64,000 nucleotides of DNA from Mesostigma viride (lineage: Eukaryota; Streptophyta; Mesostigmatophyceae; Mesostigmatales; Mesostigmataceae): positions 255,001 through 319,000 of the forward strand of contig RPFO01000891.1 of the NCBI GenBank assembly GCA_009746045.1, read 5' to 3'. Position 1 is the stretch's first letter, and the number at the start of each line of letters is the position of its first letter. A program made the translations under genes and the position numbers. Below are positions 25,128 through 34,684 of the stretch, piece by piece. The notes beneath the pieces were generated by a model. It had not been told where the DNA came from. It was given only the letters and a program-made list of their open reading frames with translations, and ran no database searches.

Positions 25128-26015
25128 TCAATCAAAACTAGACCTTCTTGCATGCCAGATGTCCTCCCATGGCCCCGCTGTGTCATCATCCTCAAAATAC
25201 TCGGACCGGCACTCCAGCCCGAACGTGATTGCCTTGCGCGACGCGGGCATGGGCACCATGGAGTAGCGCCGGCCTTTCCCGCGCGCGTCCAGGCACTGCA
25301 AAAGCTTGTCACTGTCACTCTTGACAGAAATATCACAGAACTGGGCGCATGATGTCCGGCTCCTCCTCAACGGGTTCGGTAGAATCCCTCCCGTTGGGGT
25401 CAAGGGGGACACCACTTTGCTGGATCCAATCAGGGGAAGCCAGGGGGCATGTCGTCCAGGGCGAGCCTGTGGCCGGGCCTGCCGTGTGTCCCTGTATGGC
25501 ATGGGCTTCTGCTTGTGTCCGTCACGCTCCGGGATAGTCACCGGCGGCGGCGACAGCGATGGAAGGCTTCTTGAATCCTCAAAGGTCAAGTTAGAGCTCT
25601 TGGGGGACGCGGGCTGTGGGGGTGACGCCCCCGGAGAGCCTGGCTCATGCAAATCCGAGTCACTAAATGCAGCCGGGGGGGATATTGGGTCAATATGGTA
25701 TAAGCCTGCCTGGGGTGCAAACCTCCGGTTGCTTCTCAGGCTTTGCAGCTGGCGCTTTCGATCCCTACGGTATCGGCTAGGGTGCTTGGCAAGCTCGCAA
25801 TGGTTGACCAAGTGAAGAGGGACAAAGGGCGGTTCATCGTAATCAAAGTGCTCCCATCCCCGGAGAAAACTGCTGCCGTCATCAGCATCCCAGAAATGCG
25901 GCTTCGTGTGGGCATGGTCGGTCGGGACTATCTCTACAGGTCGCTCTGGTTCCTCAACCTTGGTGTCAACTCGCTCCCTGCAAGACGTGCATTTCATACA
26001 CGCAGTCCATGGCAT
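25128..26015 (-). CDS. Hypothetical protein, Pro/Ser-rich, 295 codons or part of a longer gene
   Basis: The frame is open from about 26096 to the stop at 25128. The first ATG is 26015, and an upstream exon is possible. The start has a hydrophobic stretch if read from 26096 (ALWFLIHILAMPW), then CMKCTSC. Next come an acidic/aromatic region (HFWDADDGSSFLRGWEHFDY), a basic patch (RYRRDRKRQLQSLRSNRR), a long Pro/Ser linker (about residues 110-175), and a compact acidic tail (SEYFEDDDTAGPWEDIWHAR). I do not recognise the family. It lies in single-copy sequence with no repeats and has a protein-like, non-periodic composition, so it is probably real. Confidence 0.5.
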   Translation of the reverse strand: MPWTACMKCTSCRERVDTKVEEPERPVEIVPTDHAHTKPHFWDADDGSSFLRGWEHFDYDEPPFVPLHLVNHCELAKHPSRYRRDRKRQLQSLRSNRRFAPQAGLYHIDPISPPAAFSDSDLHEPGSPGASPPQPASPKSSNLTFEDSRSLPSLSPPPVTIPERDGHKQKPMPYRDTRQARPQARPGRHAPWLPLIGSSKVVSPLTPTGGILPNPLRRSRTSCAQFCDISVKSDSDKLLQCLDARGKGRRYSMVPMPASRKAITFGLECRSEYFEDDDTAGPWEDIWHARRSSFD

Positions 26016-26614
26016 CGCCAATATATGTATGAGAAACCACAACGCCACGTAATGCCGCTTGAATGTTATGCCACCGTTTCGCGTGATGCATCTCAACCGA
26101 CAGCAGCTGCTTGCTTAGACCCCACCCGATACGTCACGCACACAGGGCTATGTTATGCATGCACAGATAAGCCTTGTGAAACGTCTTTCCCATAGCCTGC
26201 TGCAAACGCTACCTTCCCATATGGTTCGGTTCGGAAAGGCAACAGGCGTTCTCAATTGACACCGCCCGGCTGTTGGAAGTTGCTACAACCACGAGGTTTC
26301 CTTCTAGCCAAGAGTATCGAACCATTACGGAAGACTTACCGCAAGACGGCTTGCGATTCATCGTACTCGAGGAGAAATTTTGAGGGTGACGCCCTCCCAG
26401 GCGCATTCTCGCTGTTCAGCATCGAGCTTACATTTTATCGAACAGAAATTGCCGAGTCTATGTTTTTAAGTTACGCGTTGCATGGGAAGGCGGTGCGTTA
26501 AGCGCTGCTCTCAGCTACGCCATATTGTTGGCGATGAGCAGCGCAACGGACATCGCACAATATTCGTGCGTCATCGCCTCATCGGCCTTTGCGGTCTACG
26601 TTACCGCCACTAAT

Positions 26615-26615
<1 letters not shown>

Positions 26616-26656
<41 letters not shown>

Positions 26657-26657
26657 G
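26616..26657. repeat. (GTT)n microsatellite, 14 units
   Basis: Uninterrupted trinucleotide run in otherwise single-copy sequence. Confidence 0.95.
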
Positions 26658-27311
26658 CCCACGCCACGAATATATTGCAACAGTCAGCGACACTTCTGGG
26701 AAAACCAAGCCGAGATCTTGTCTACCTGGTTTCGATTCCACGGGTTAGACAAAGCTGAACGCACCATGGCCTAGAGAGACTGTCTGCTGAGGTCTTACTG
26801 GTATTTACTCGCCGTTGGGCATGCATGTAACTAGGCAACCATCGAATCTAAAAGCGGCGATGGTGAGCTGGCACCAGGCAAGCAGGATCTATTCGGAAAT
26901 CAGAACAGATTCCCAAAATTGTGGCGTAACCGCGACGGGCAGACGCAATTTTCCCCAGGAGCTGCATTTTCTCACGTCACCGGATAGAGCCGGAGGACCG
27001 GGGGTACCCCAACAGGCCAACACTGATCACAACTGGGCCGGCACGGCGGCACCCCTCCATGATAGTGTAGCGTCACCGGGAAGGCGGGAACTGATGTCTG
27101 ATAGCTGTAGCAAGTAGGAACGGCATAAGACAAAAAATAATTAAATAGTTAATAATTAATCCAGGAGGCCCGGTCTATACGGGATTTAGGCTGAAGGCCT
27201 CGCCGCTCCACGGTTGACAGTGATGACTTATAAATTAGCTAGCCAAATTCCAATCCAGAATTCCAGATTCAAAATCCTGTTCGCGAATCGCGAATGCTAT
27301 CTGCAAGTGTA

Positions 27312-27460
27312 GCTTGTCTCACTGGACCCGAGTGGGACCAGCGCTATAGTGGTCACGAGGGCCGACTTGTAGTCACGAGGGCCGCATGGCCCGAGTGACT
27401 ACAAGTCGTCCCGAGTGGCCACTAGAGCGCTGCGTCCCACGAGTGTCCAGTGAGACAAGC
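27312..27460. repeat. Long imperfect hairpin, about 72-bp arms
   Basis: GCTTGTCTCACTGGAC at 27312 pairs with GTCCAGTGAGACAAGC ending at 27460. The arms stay complementary to a short loop near 27385, with scattered mismatches. It could be a foldback MITE or a small-RNA precursor. TTGTCC/GGGACAAG motifs continue to about 27530. Confidence 0.7.
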
Positions 27461-29395
27461 AGCTTGTCCACAAGTGGGACAAGTGCGGAACTTGTACCAC
27501 TGCAGTGGGACAAGTACGAACTGGTAGATTTGTCCCGAGATTTGGTCAGAATTGGTCCAAAGCAATGAATTTTTCATTTCTCGGACCATCGTGTCCGTAG
27601 ATGGACATGAAATAAAGACGTTACGGAATCTACACCCTACACGTGCCCCGACTGCGTCGGGGGTTCAGTTTCCAGGGAGGCGGGGAAGTTGCTTTTGAAC
27701 CAGATTGCAGTACCTACCTGTTGTTTGTCCGCGTGAAAAGTTCATCAGTTGAACAATAACCGCCTCGCGGAAATAAAAAAGGGAGAATCCACCATCTTCC
27801 GGAGCAGTCCGGAGCCATGATTGAATCTTCAGGCGTAGTTCAGGCTGCCATTTTAGTAGAGATTGTCTCCCGGAACCAGAGTGGGCCAGACATTACAGAT
27901 TCCGATCTAGAAAGTGTCCAGGCCCGGAAAAGAAGCAGGCTGCCGGCAGAATATTCCAGGTCCAGGCTGACAAGTCCAGTGCGCGCCGTCATGGCGCCTT
28001 TTGTAACTGCCGCGGTTTCTTGGCCACCCCTCCACAACGGTTCAGCGCGCCCGTAGTCTGCCGCGGCTTCTTGGGGCGGTTTCTTGGGGGCCACCTCCCG
28101 CCCCGCCACCCCCGCCCTTCCCCCAACGATTTTCGCCGCTGATTTAATTGATCCTGACGACAGACCTCTCGTTCTGGGTTTCCGCTCATCCAGTTTAACC
28201 GTCCGATGATTGATCTACGGCCACGCATACGACCGCGCCAGGGCGCCACCTTTTCCATAGTTTCCCCAAAACCACCAACATTTCAAAAGTGTCATACTTT
28301 TATTTCAAACCCAAGATCCGACAGTTCAGAATGGCGGGCCGAATATCTGACGGTCAAATCTGCGAGTGGTACCAGGCAAAAAGGAATCACAGTGATCGCA
28401 GGGAATTTGGCTGTGCACTTGTCCCACGCCGTGGACAAGCCTACATAACTCGGTGAAGCTCGGCGATCGCCGATCGGTCTCCAAAGTCCTTATCCTATCA
28501 TCCAAGTAGAGATGCGTACCGTATACGTAAGTCGTTTACAACAGCCCAACACGAGCTGGCCCAGCTAAGCCCGCACGGGGCGCCGCGCCTGCTGGCTACG
28601 GCCCGTTGACGACGGGAGTCGCGCAAATCGCTCTTTTAGCTGCGGCGCGCGTGCGCTTACATTTGAGCAAGGCGGCCTCCAGAACTCACCTCACATCTCA
28701 ACGCGAGCGCTCTGCCTCCACCAGCAGCTTGCGTCTTCGTCTTTCATTGTCGTGCCGGACGCGGTTGCTTCTGTCAACGAGAACTTTTTGTCTCTTTTTC
28801 CAGCAGCTGTTTTATGTATTGCATGACACCCGAGGCGTAACCGGCCACTTCGGGACCACTGCGGCGGTCCGATTGCGGTTAACGTGCCAGGTGCGTTGTT
28901 GCTTTCAGCTAGGGTGATGTTTATCGAGCGTTTGCCCCCCACTCCCGTGTGTACGGCCAACGTTCTCATGCGTCAAGGCCGAAGAAGGAAGTGGTAGATT
29001 GAAGTGGCGAATGGGCAGCGCGGGGGATACCTTTCTCGGTTTTTATTGACATTAGACTTTGAAGGGCTGATCCTGGGCAATCATTTTCCATATATACTAC
29101 TTCTTTCTTGTTTGTTTTCAAGCACAAACACGCCTTTCAAGTTGGCAGAGCGTACTGGCATTTGTGCCAGACTCGTTTTACTTAGAGGCTAAATAAAATC
29201 AGCCTGAAAGCCCTCCCTCCGGGGCTCGGCGACTGCCATGTGCGCTTGGACCGAATCCTCGAAGGAGTGCTTACATGTGCCTATCCGCATTGCATTTTTA
29301 CGCTCCTGTGGGCTAGCGTAGGTTTGTTTTTGGTCGCTAGCCAGAGAAGGCCAATCTGGGGTGCGTATGAATAGCTATGACGATTAAACTACAAT

Positions 29396-29554
29396 ATGTC
29401 AGTTCTGCTACTGAATCTAATGAAAGAACTATGTGTTTCTGAGCTTTTCGTATGCCCCAGTTCTCAGGCTATGCATGTTTTTCTTGTTGGCAATGATGAA
29501 GAACTTATCCGCGCTTCTGATGATTTCATCAGTGACGACAACGATAAGTGTTGA
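29396..29554 (+). CDS. Small ORF, 52 codons, acidic C-terminus
   Basis: ATG-started frame ending NDEELIRASDDFISDDNDKC before TGA. The composition looks like a protein tail, and it may instead be the last exon of an undetected gene. No homologue recognised. Confidence 0.18.
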   Translation: MSVLLLNLMKELCVSELFVCPSSQAMHVFLVGNDEELIRASDDFISDDNDKC

Positions 29555-30225
29555 ATCTCTTGAACTGAGCCAATGTTTTCCGTTTCCTGTCATGAAAATC
29601 TGTCCAGATGGGGGCATCAACTCTTTGTGCCCTACTACTGTATAATGACCTGAACTTATCTGTTGCTGGTTTTTTGTGAACATGGAAGTTCCTAGTTTTG
29701 CAGCCATGCCGCATGGGTTTTTTAAGCAACATCGACATTGCAATAAAGAGAAAACTTTAAATTTGAAAATATTTACCATTTATTACTATGCATCACACGT
29801 GTACAGTCATTCCCGCGTTAAGTTTCGATTTCAAGGTTACGTTCCGGCAGTAAGCCTGGGTGCCATCGTAAGTTAACCCGGAATTGAGCCAAACTGTCGG
29901 CGTCAGGCTATTTTGGGGTGTGGAGGAGGTTTGGCCACGTCCGGACTCCGGAACAGGGGACCCTCTTTGCTATTGTTAGCTAAGTGAGACGACTCTATCT
30001 TACTACTTAATATCGTTACGTTACAGCTTGTACAGGAAGCAAAACAGACCATGCTGAATGATCCACTTGTGAAATAGTCGCAATTAGGCCGTGCTCGGCA
30101 TGGAACAGGGAACCCGACCTACTTCGGCGATACTAGAATATCGCGTAGGTCTGTGCGTAGTACTCCTGCACACTTAGCTCTAGTGGTGAGTCATCTGTTA
30201 TAGATTCAGCAATATCGGACATCAA

Positions 30226-30690
30226 CGCGTATCATATCGACGCGTAGCTGCAGCAACACGATGTTTTCTGGCATACGCGGGCTTCTGGTTCCCGCTGCCC
30301 ATTTGAAAGTGCTGTCCTCCGGCTTTTTGCCTTTGCACCGTGTGCAGTTCTTGGACGTTTGGAATCATAGCATGGCTAACGTGATGACTGACTAGCTAGA
30401 CCTTTTCAGTGGTTTCCCATTTGCGGGTATTTCCTCGTAAATGGTGGGAGAGCGATCGCAGCAATGGTGCTCACCACTAGACACTCCCGGCCAGTTAGGC
30501 TCGAAACACACGCCCTGATCAAGCATGCTGTTTCCGGCCCCACCGTCTAGGTCATCTAGTCGCTCTACACGTAAGCCAGCCATAATTTCAATGCACAAGG
30601 ATACACATTTCCATCACCATTCATCTTCATCATCCTGAACAACTCGAACACGCGGATAAGATAACGGCAGGCTCGAGCTACCATATCCCG
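30226..30690 (+). mobile_element. 3'-terminal part of a LINE (copy 2), 3' end missing
   Basis: About 450 bp homologous in reverse to 14900-15385, including the ATGTTTTCTGGCAT start and the shared CACCGTCTAGGTCATCTAGT block. It stops at GCTCGAGCTACCAT, where the SINE begins, so the usual CCGGATTCTCCCG...GTTGTCTC end is lost. Confidence 0.7.
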
Positions 30691-30930
30691 GAAAGGAGAA
30701 CTTTTGCGGATGACTGTAGGTGTCAGTTGGCGATGCCTTAGGATCCGGAGACGTCCGTCCTATCAAGGAGACAAACAGCCCGTCCTATAGTCAGCAAAAT
30801 TGGTGCGAGAGGTCCCCAGTTCGATTCCGGCCTGGATTCATTTGCAGATCGCGTTTTTCCGTATTTTCCGCGGAACGGCATTGAACGCAAATGGTTTTCA
30901 CCTTTGCGGCGTGCCAAATCAGAATATGGC
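30691..30930 (+). mobile_element. tRNA-like SINE, copy 1 (5'-truncated)
   Basis: Matches 31196-31409 from CCCGGAAAGGAGAACT to GCGTGCCAAATCAGA and contains a Pol III B-box-like AGTTCGATTCC at about 30826. It differs from copy 2 by an internal 25-bp insertion that is itself a LINE insert plus target duplication. Confidence 0.7.
30764..30779 (-). mobile_element. 16-bp LINE insertion with 9-bp target duplication
   Basis: CAAGGAGACAAACAGC sits between two copies of CCGTCCTAT (30755-30763 and 30780-30788). SINE copy 2 has a single CCGTCCTAT followed directly by AGTCAGC. The 16 bases match the antisense 3' terminus of the LINE (CAAGGAGACAACCAGC) with one change. Confidence 0.8.
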
Positions 30931-30944
30931 TTTAAATACGTACA

Positions 30945-32272
30945 TTCAGTAAGCTACTTCCTGCAAGGGTGGGGATGTAAACAACACTTGCTCTAGGTGC
31001 ACCAAGGGCACCTGCACCACCACGATCTATCAAGCTCAACCCAGCGAAGGGGAGCCTGTCATGGGGGGGGAAGACGATCATCATGGCTATACAAGAGCTA
31101 GAGCGTGGCATCTCAGCAGAGAGCAGCTCTCTGCGTGGGCACAGCATAACTAGATAAAACTCCTCTAATACCAAATCCGAAAGGCTTGCATCACTCCCCG
31201 GAAAGGAGAACTCTTGCGGATGACTGTAGGTGTAAGTTGGCGATGCCCTAGGATCAGGCGACGTCCGTCCTATAGTCAGCGAAAGTTGGTGCGAGAGGTC
31301 CCCAGTTCGATTCCGATCGGCCGGATTCATTTGCAGATCGCGTTGTCCGCGTTTTCCGCGGACGGCACTGAACGCAAATGGTTTTCACCTTTGCGGCGTG
31401 CCAAATCAGAAGATAAAACTAGGCATCATCTGGGGTGTGGCACATCATAGGCACACATGTACATGGCTAAATAATGCGCTGAAATCAGCTGGTATATAGT
31501 GCTTGTAGGAGGCGTACATGTACATGGCCACGGTCTATAGATGTTCTACACTACTACTGCTGTAAATATCCCCTAAGCTGGGGCGTCTGTAGTCGTTGGG
31601 GCCGCGGGGCCGGTCGCATGCCAGGGCTTGTGGCCGACGTAGATGGCCGTCCCCCGCTTCCAGTACACCGGCTGCCCCGCCTTGGTCTGCCGGAGCTGGA
31701 GGTAGGTCGGCCATAGCTCCCGTCGCCGTTGTTGCTGCGCCAGGGTCAAGTCGTCGTCAAGGGTGAAGTGAGTCTTCTCGAGCCGCTTGCGGCGTCTGAG
31801 AAAAGAAATCTTGTCCGCCGGGTTCTTAAAGGTGAGAAGTCCTGAGAGGGGGCGCCCCTGCCTTACCCCGCGCGCAGGGAAGGCGATGGGCGACAAGCTC
31901 GATCTTACCAGTAAGGCCCATGCGACCAAGAATTTCTCTCTCAAACGCTCGAGCAAGCTTCTCGGAAATCTCACCTTCCTCCATGTCGAAGTGCTTGACG
32001 ATGACGTTGAGGCTGCGCTTGGCGAGCTCGGCCTCCTCGCGGAGGTCGAGCGTCTGCTGCTGGAGCTGTGCTGCGACGGCGGAGGTGGTGGAGGTGGTGT
32101 GCTGCTTAAGCATGTCCGCCCATGCAGGTCGGGATGGGAGGAGCATCGCCAGCCAGGCCAGCTGGGGCTGGCTTGGCGGCAATGTCCTTCACCGCCTGGG
32201 CGGTGAGGCCTGGGTGTTGTGCAGGACCTCCATGGCGATGGCATTGTCCTTGAGGCGCTGGCCTCCGGGATT
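30945..32272 (-). mobile_element. ORF1-only retroposon, copy B
   Basis: Minus strand: ORF1 from about 32270 to 31573 (WADMLKQHTTSTTSAVAAQL, LREEAELAKRSLNVIVKHF, KISFLRRRKRLEKTHFTLDD), then 3' UTR to 30945. The 5' end is cut at GCGCTGGCCT next to an A/T tail. The 3' terminus is missing. The 3' UTR carries the SINE at 31162-31410. Confidence 0.85.
31162..31410 (+). mobile_element. tRNA-like SINE, copy 2, 249 bp
   Basis: Perfect 10-bp target duplication AGATAAAACT at 31152-31161 and 31411-31420; removing the insert restores the retroposon 3' UTR. It holds the B-box-like AGTTCGATTCC (31304-31314). An A box is less clear. No poly-A tail is visible at the 3' end. Confidence 0.75.
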
Positions 32273-32400
32273 AATTAATTAATTAGGAACATAACTCCGT
32301 TGGGAGTATATGTAGCACATAGCCCTGAGAAGGGGCATTAATTAATTAATTAATTAGGAACATAACTCCGTTGGGAGTATATGTAGCACATAGCCCTGAG
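32273..32400 (-). repeat. Two tandem retroposon 3' termini with (TTAA)n tails
   Basis: Twice in a row: an AATTAATTAATT run, then GGAACATAACTCCGTTGGG and the TATATGTAGCACATAGCC block. Each is the antisense 3' end of the ORF1 retroposon, so one short insert landed directly at the tail of another or the unit was duplicated. Confidence 0.85.
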
Positions 32401-32880
32401 ACCCTAGAGGCACTATCCTAGCTAAGCCACACGCTTTATTTAATCATGTACATGTGTGCCTTCCCCGGGATAGAGCACTCCAGCTAGTTGTCTAGATGGG
32501 GGCAATCGATGATGGGATAGCTTAGGCATTACAGCACTTGAAACGATATTAGCGCACAGCGTTATAGTACCTTCAATTAGCTCTGGCACCTTGTGGCCAT
32601 CAGCTTGCGCCTTAATTAGCCGACGTCTTGAGCCCACCTCACATTTGTAGCATAAGCTATGCGTCAGCCTACCTATGGTATTGCACTGGTTGTATTGCAC
32701 CCACAGTGTTGCGCCCCGGCACCATGCCGTGGAGAGAGCGCTCTGTGGCCTGCCCACCTGCGGCAGTGAGAGAAGCTAGGGCGCCCTCCCTCCTTCTCAC
32801 TGTGTATATAGGGTTGAAGGTTCCTTTACTCTGTATTGGCACCCACGTGACGCAGTCACGTGCTTATTAATTATTAATTA
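32401..32880. other. Spacer without gene
   Basis: Low-repeat sequence between retroposon pieces. GCCACACGCTTTATTTAATCATGTACATGTG resembles the 3' UTR of copies at 33480 and 59330, broken off by an insertion. It ends in an AATTAATT run. Confidence 0.4.
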
Positions 32881-33500
32881 ATTAATGTGTGCCTATGATG
32901 TGCCACACTCCAGATGATGCCTAGCTTTATTTAGTTATGTTGTGCCCATGCAGGGAGTAACTCTCTGCTGAGACGCCATGCCCTAGCCTTTTTGTATAGC
33001 TATGCTGATCTTCCCCCCCATGACAGGCTCCCCCTTCGCTGGGCATAGCTTGAAGATCATGGGGATGCAAGTGCCCTGGTGCACCTAGAGCAAGGGTCCT
33101 TTACATCCCCACCCTTGTGCACAGGAAGTAGCTTAGGATGTATGATAGGCCATTGAATTGAATTGAATTGAATTGTAACATAACTCCGTTGGGAGTATAT
33201 GTAGCACACAGCCCTTGAGAGGGGGGCATATGGCCTATCATACATCCTAAGCTACTTCCTGCAAGGGTGGGGATGTAAAGGACCCTTGCTCTAGGTGCAC
33301 CAGGGCACTTGCATCCCCATGATCTTCAAGCTATGCCCAGCGAAGGGGGAGCCTGTCATGGGGGGGAAGAGCAGCATAGCTATACAAAGAAGCTAGGGCA
33401 TGGCGTCTCAGCAGAGAGTTACTCCCTGCATGGGCACAACATAACTAAATAAAGCTAGGCATCATCTGGGGTGTGGCTCATCATAGGCACACATGTACAT
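32881..33500. repeat. Retroposon 3' UTR foldback (arms about 270 bp)
   Basis: 32883-33152 is the near-perfect reverse complement of 33227-33500. The spacer (33153-33226) is the retroposon 3' terminus with an (AATTG)n tail. Even copy-specific variants are shared between the arms (for example GAGTAACTCTCTGCTGAG), so the inversion is recent. Confidence 0.85.
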
Positions 33501-33759
33501 GATTAAGGAAAGCGCGTGGCTTAGCTAGGATAGTGCCTCTAGGAGGCGTACATGTACATGGCCACAGTCTATCTATTCTGCACTACTACTGCTGTATTCC
33601 CCTAAGCTGGGGCGTCTGGAGTCGCTGGGGCCGCGGGGGGGGGGGGGGTCGCCTGCCAGGGCTTGTGGCCGACGTAGATGGCCGCCCCCTTCCAGTACAC
33701 CGGCTGGCCCGCCTTGGTCTGCCGGAGCTGGAGGTAGGTCGGCCATAGCTCCCGTCGCC
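33153..33759 (-). mobile_element. ORF1-only retroposon, copy C, 3' portion (continues at 54387 and 56194)
   Basis: The tail is (AATTG)4 at 33154-33174, with 3' UTR to about 33605 and ORF1 C-terminus to 33759 (LQLRQTKAGQPVYW..GRPSTSA, frame-broken). The Gypsy element enters at CCCGTCGCC. ORF1 resumes at 54387-54488, is broken again by the TTAA transposon, and ends at 56194-56242, where it is cut off against the next copy. Confidence 0.85.
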
Positions 33760-34463
33760 TGTAACAACCAAATGTTACATCCAAAGTTTTCCTACTGATT
33801 TATCTGATTATGAGTTCTTTAGGACAATTATTTGGGAAGTTAGGAGGCTGCGACGTCTGATAGATAGTGTGCCTGCTGAGATCTGCAGATATTATTGTTC
33901 TACCCTCATTGGTCGTGGCCTGATCCACGTAGGGTACTTTGCATGGTTGTGTTCAGTCAGTCATAGATTCTCATTAATACCGTTGCACCTGGTGGATCTG
34001 GTTCCAGGTCATGGAGATTCTGTATGTGCTGGCTTTGTGTTGTGTTGAAGATTTGGAAGCTACGATCTTATCTTGAGTGATTCTCACTTTTGATTGGTCC
34101 TTCCGAGTTAGGGCTGAGCCGACCCTGCGTGCATGATGATTTTTATCCAGTTTGTGGCGGCTGGAAACGTGTGCGTGTAAGAAAGCTAAAGCTATGGTGT
34201 AATTCAAGGGATTCCTTGTTTCATCAATCAAACAACCCTCGCTAAAAGTCAACTATAACTTCAACAGATAGTCGACTTGGATATAACATTGTCTGTTGTG
34301 TCTAACAAGGGTGGGGACTCATTCCCTTAACTGTTGAAGATCCATCTTCATTGCTTCTCTGGACGTGAAGTTATCTGTCGCGACTCCAACCCAGGTATAA
34401 AGATCTTTTCACATCAATGTTGAAACTGAGGCTGTTGCAAACACAACATTTTTAGTCGTTACA
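33760..34463 (+). repeat. 5' LTR, 704 bp
   Basis: TG...CA ended; identical in length to the 3' LTR once its MITE is subtracted. A TATAAAG motif at about 34397 could be the core promoter, with transcription starting shortly after. Confidence 0.93.
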
Positions 34464-34464
34464 T

Positions 34465-34476
34465 TGGTATCGGAGG
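34465..34476 (+). promoter_or_regulatory. Primer-binding site, initiator Met-tRNA type
   Basis: TGGTATCGGAGG, one base after the 5' LTR, resembles the TGGTATCAGAGC complement of the initiator tRNA-Met 3' end used by many Gypsy elements. Confidence 0.75.
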
Positions 34477-34684
34477 TTTCTACCTCGGTGTTGGTTGTCT
34501 TGATAGTATTAGTTCACGGTTAACAATGGAATTCTTGCCTGACCCAGAGAGGGTACGTTATGCTGTGTGTTCGGACAGTTTTTAGAGTGTGACTCATCCT
34601 TATGTGACAGTCTTGCTCTGAGAGCTGCTTTGAGCTACAAGTCTCTAACGTTTCCCCAGTCCGGCATGCGCGACCCATGGAGTG

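Larger units (their letters stand above)
26658..30225. other. Mostly single-copy sequence without a supported gene
   Basis: Apart from a hairpin at 27312-27460 and a 52-codon ORF at 29396, I see no domain, splice-consistent exon set or repeat family. Short A/T-rich and GC-rich patches alternate. Real exons of an unrecognised gene may be present, but I cannot support any. Confidence 0.4.

Noticed and set aside
30800-30850. tRNA gene
   Set aside because: Only a B-box-like sequence is present; no cloverleaf stem pairing or anticodon arm could be built, and it recurs as a SINE with target duplication.
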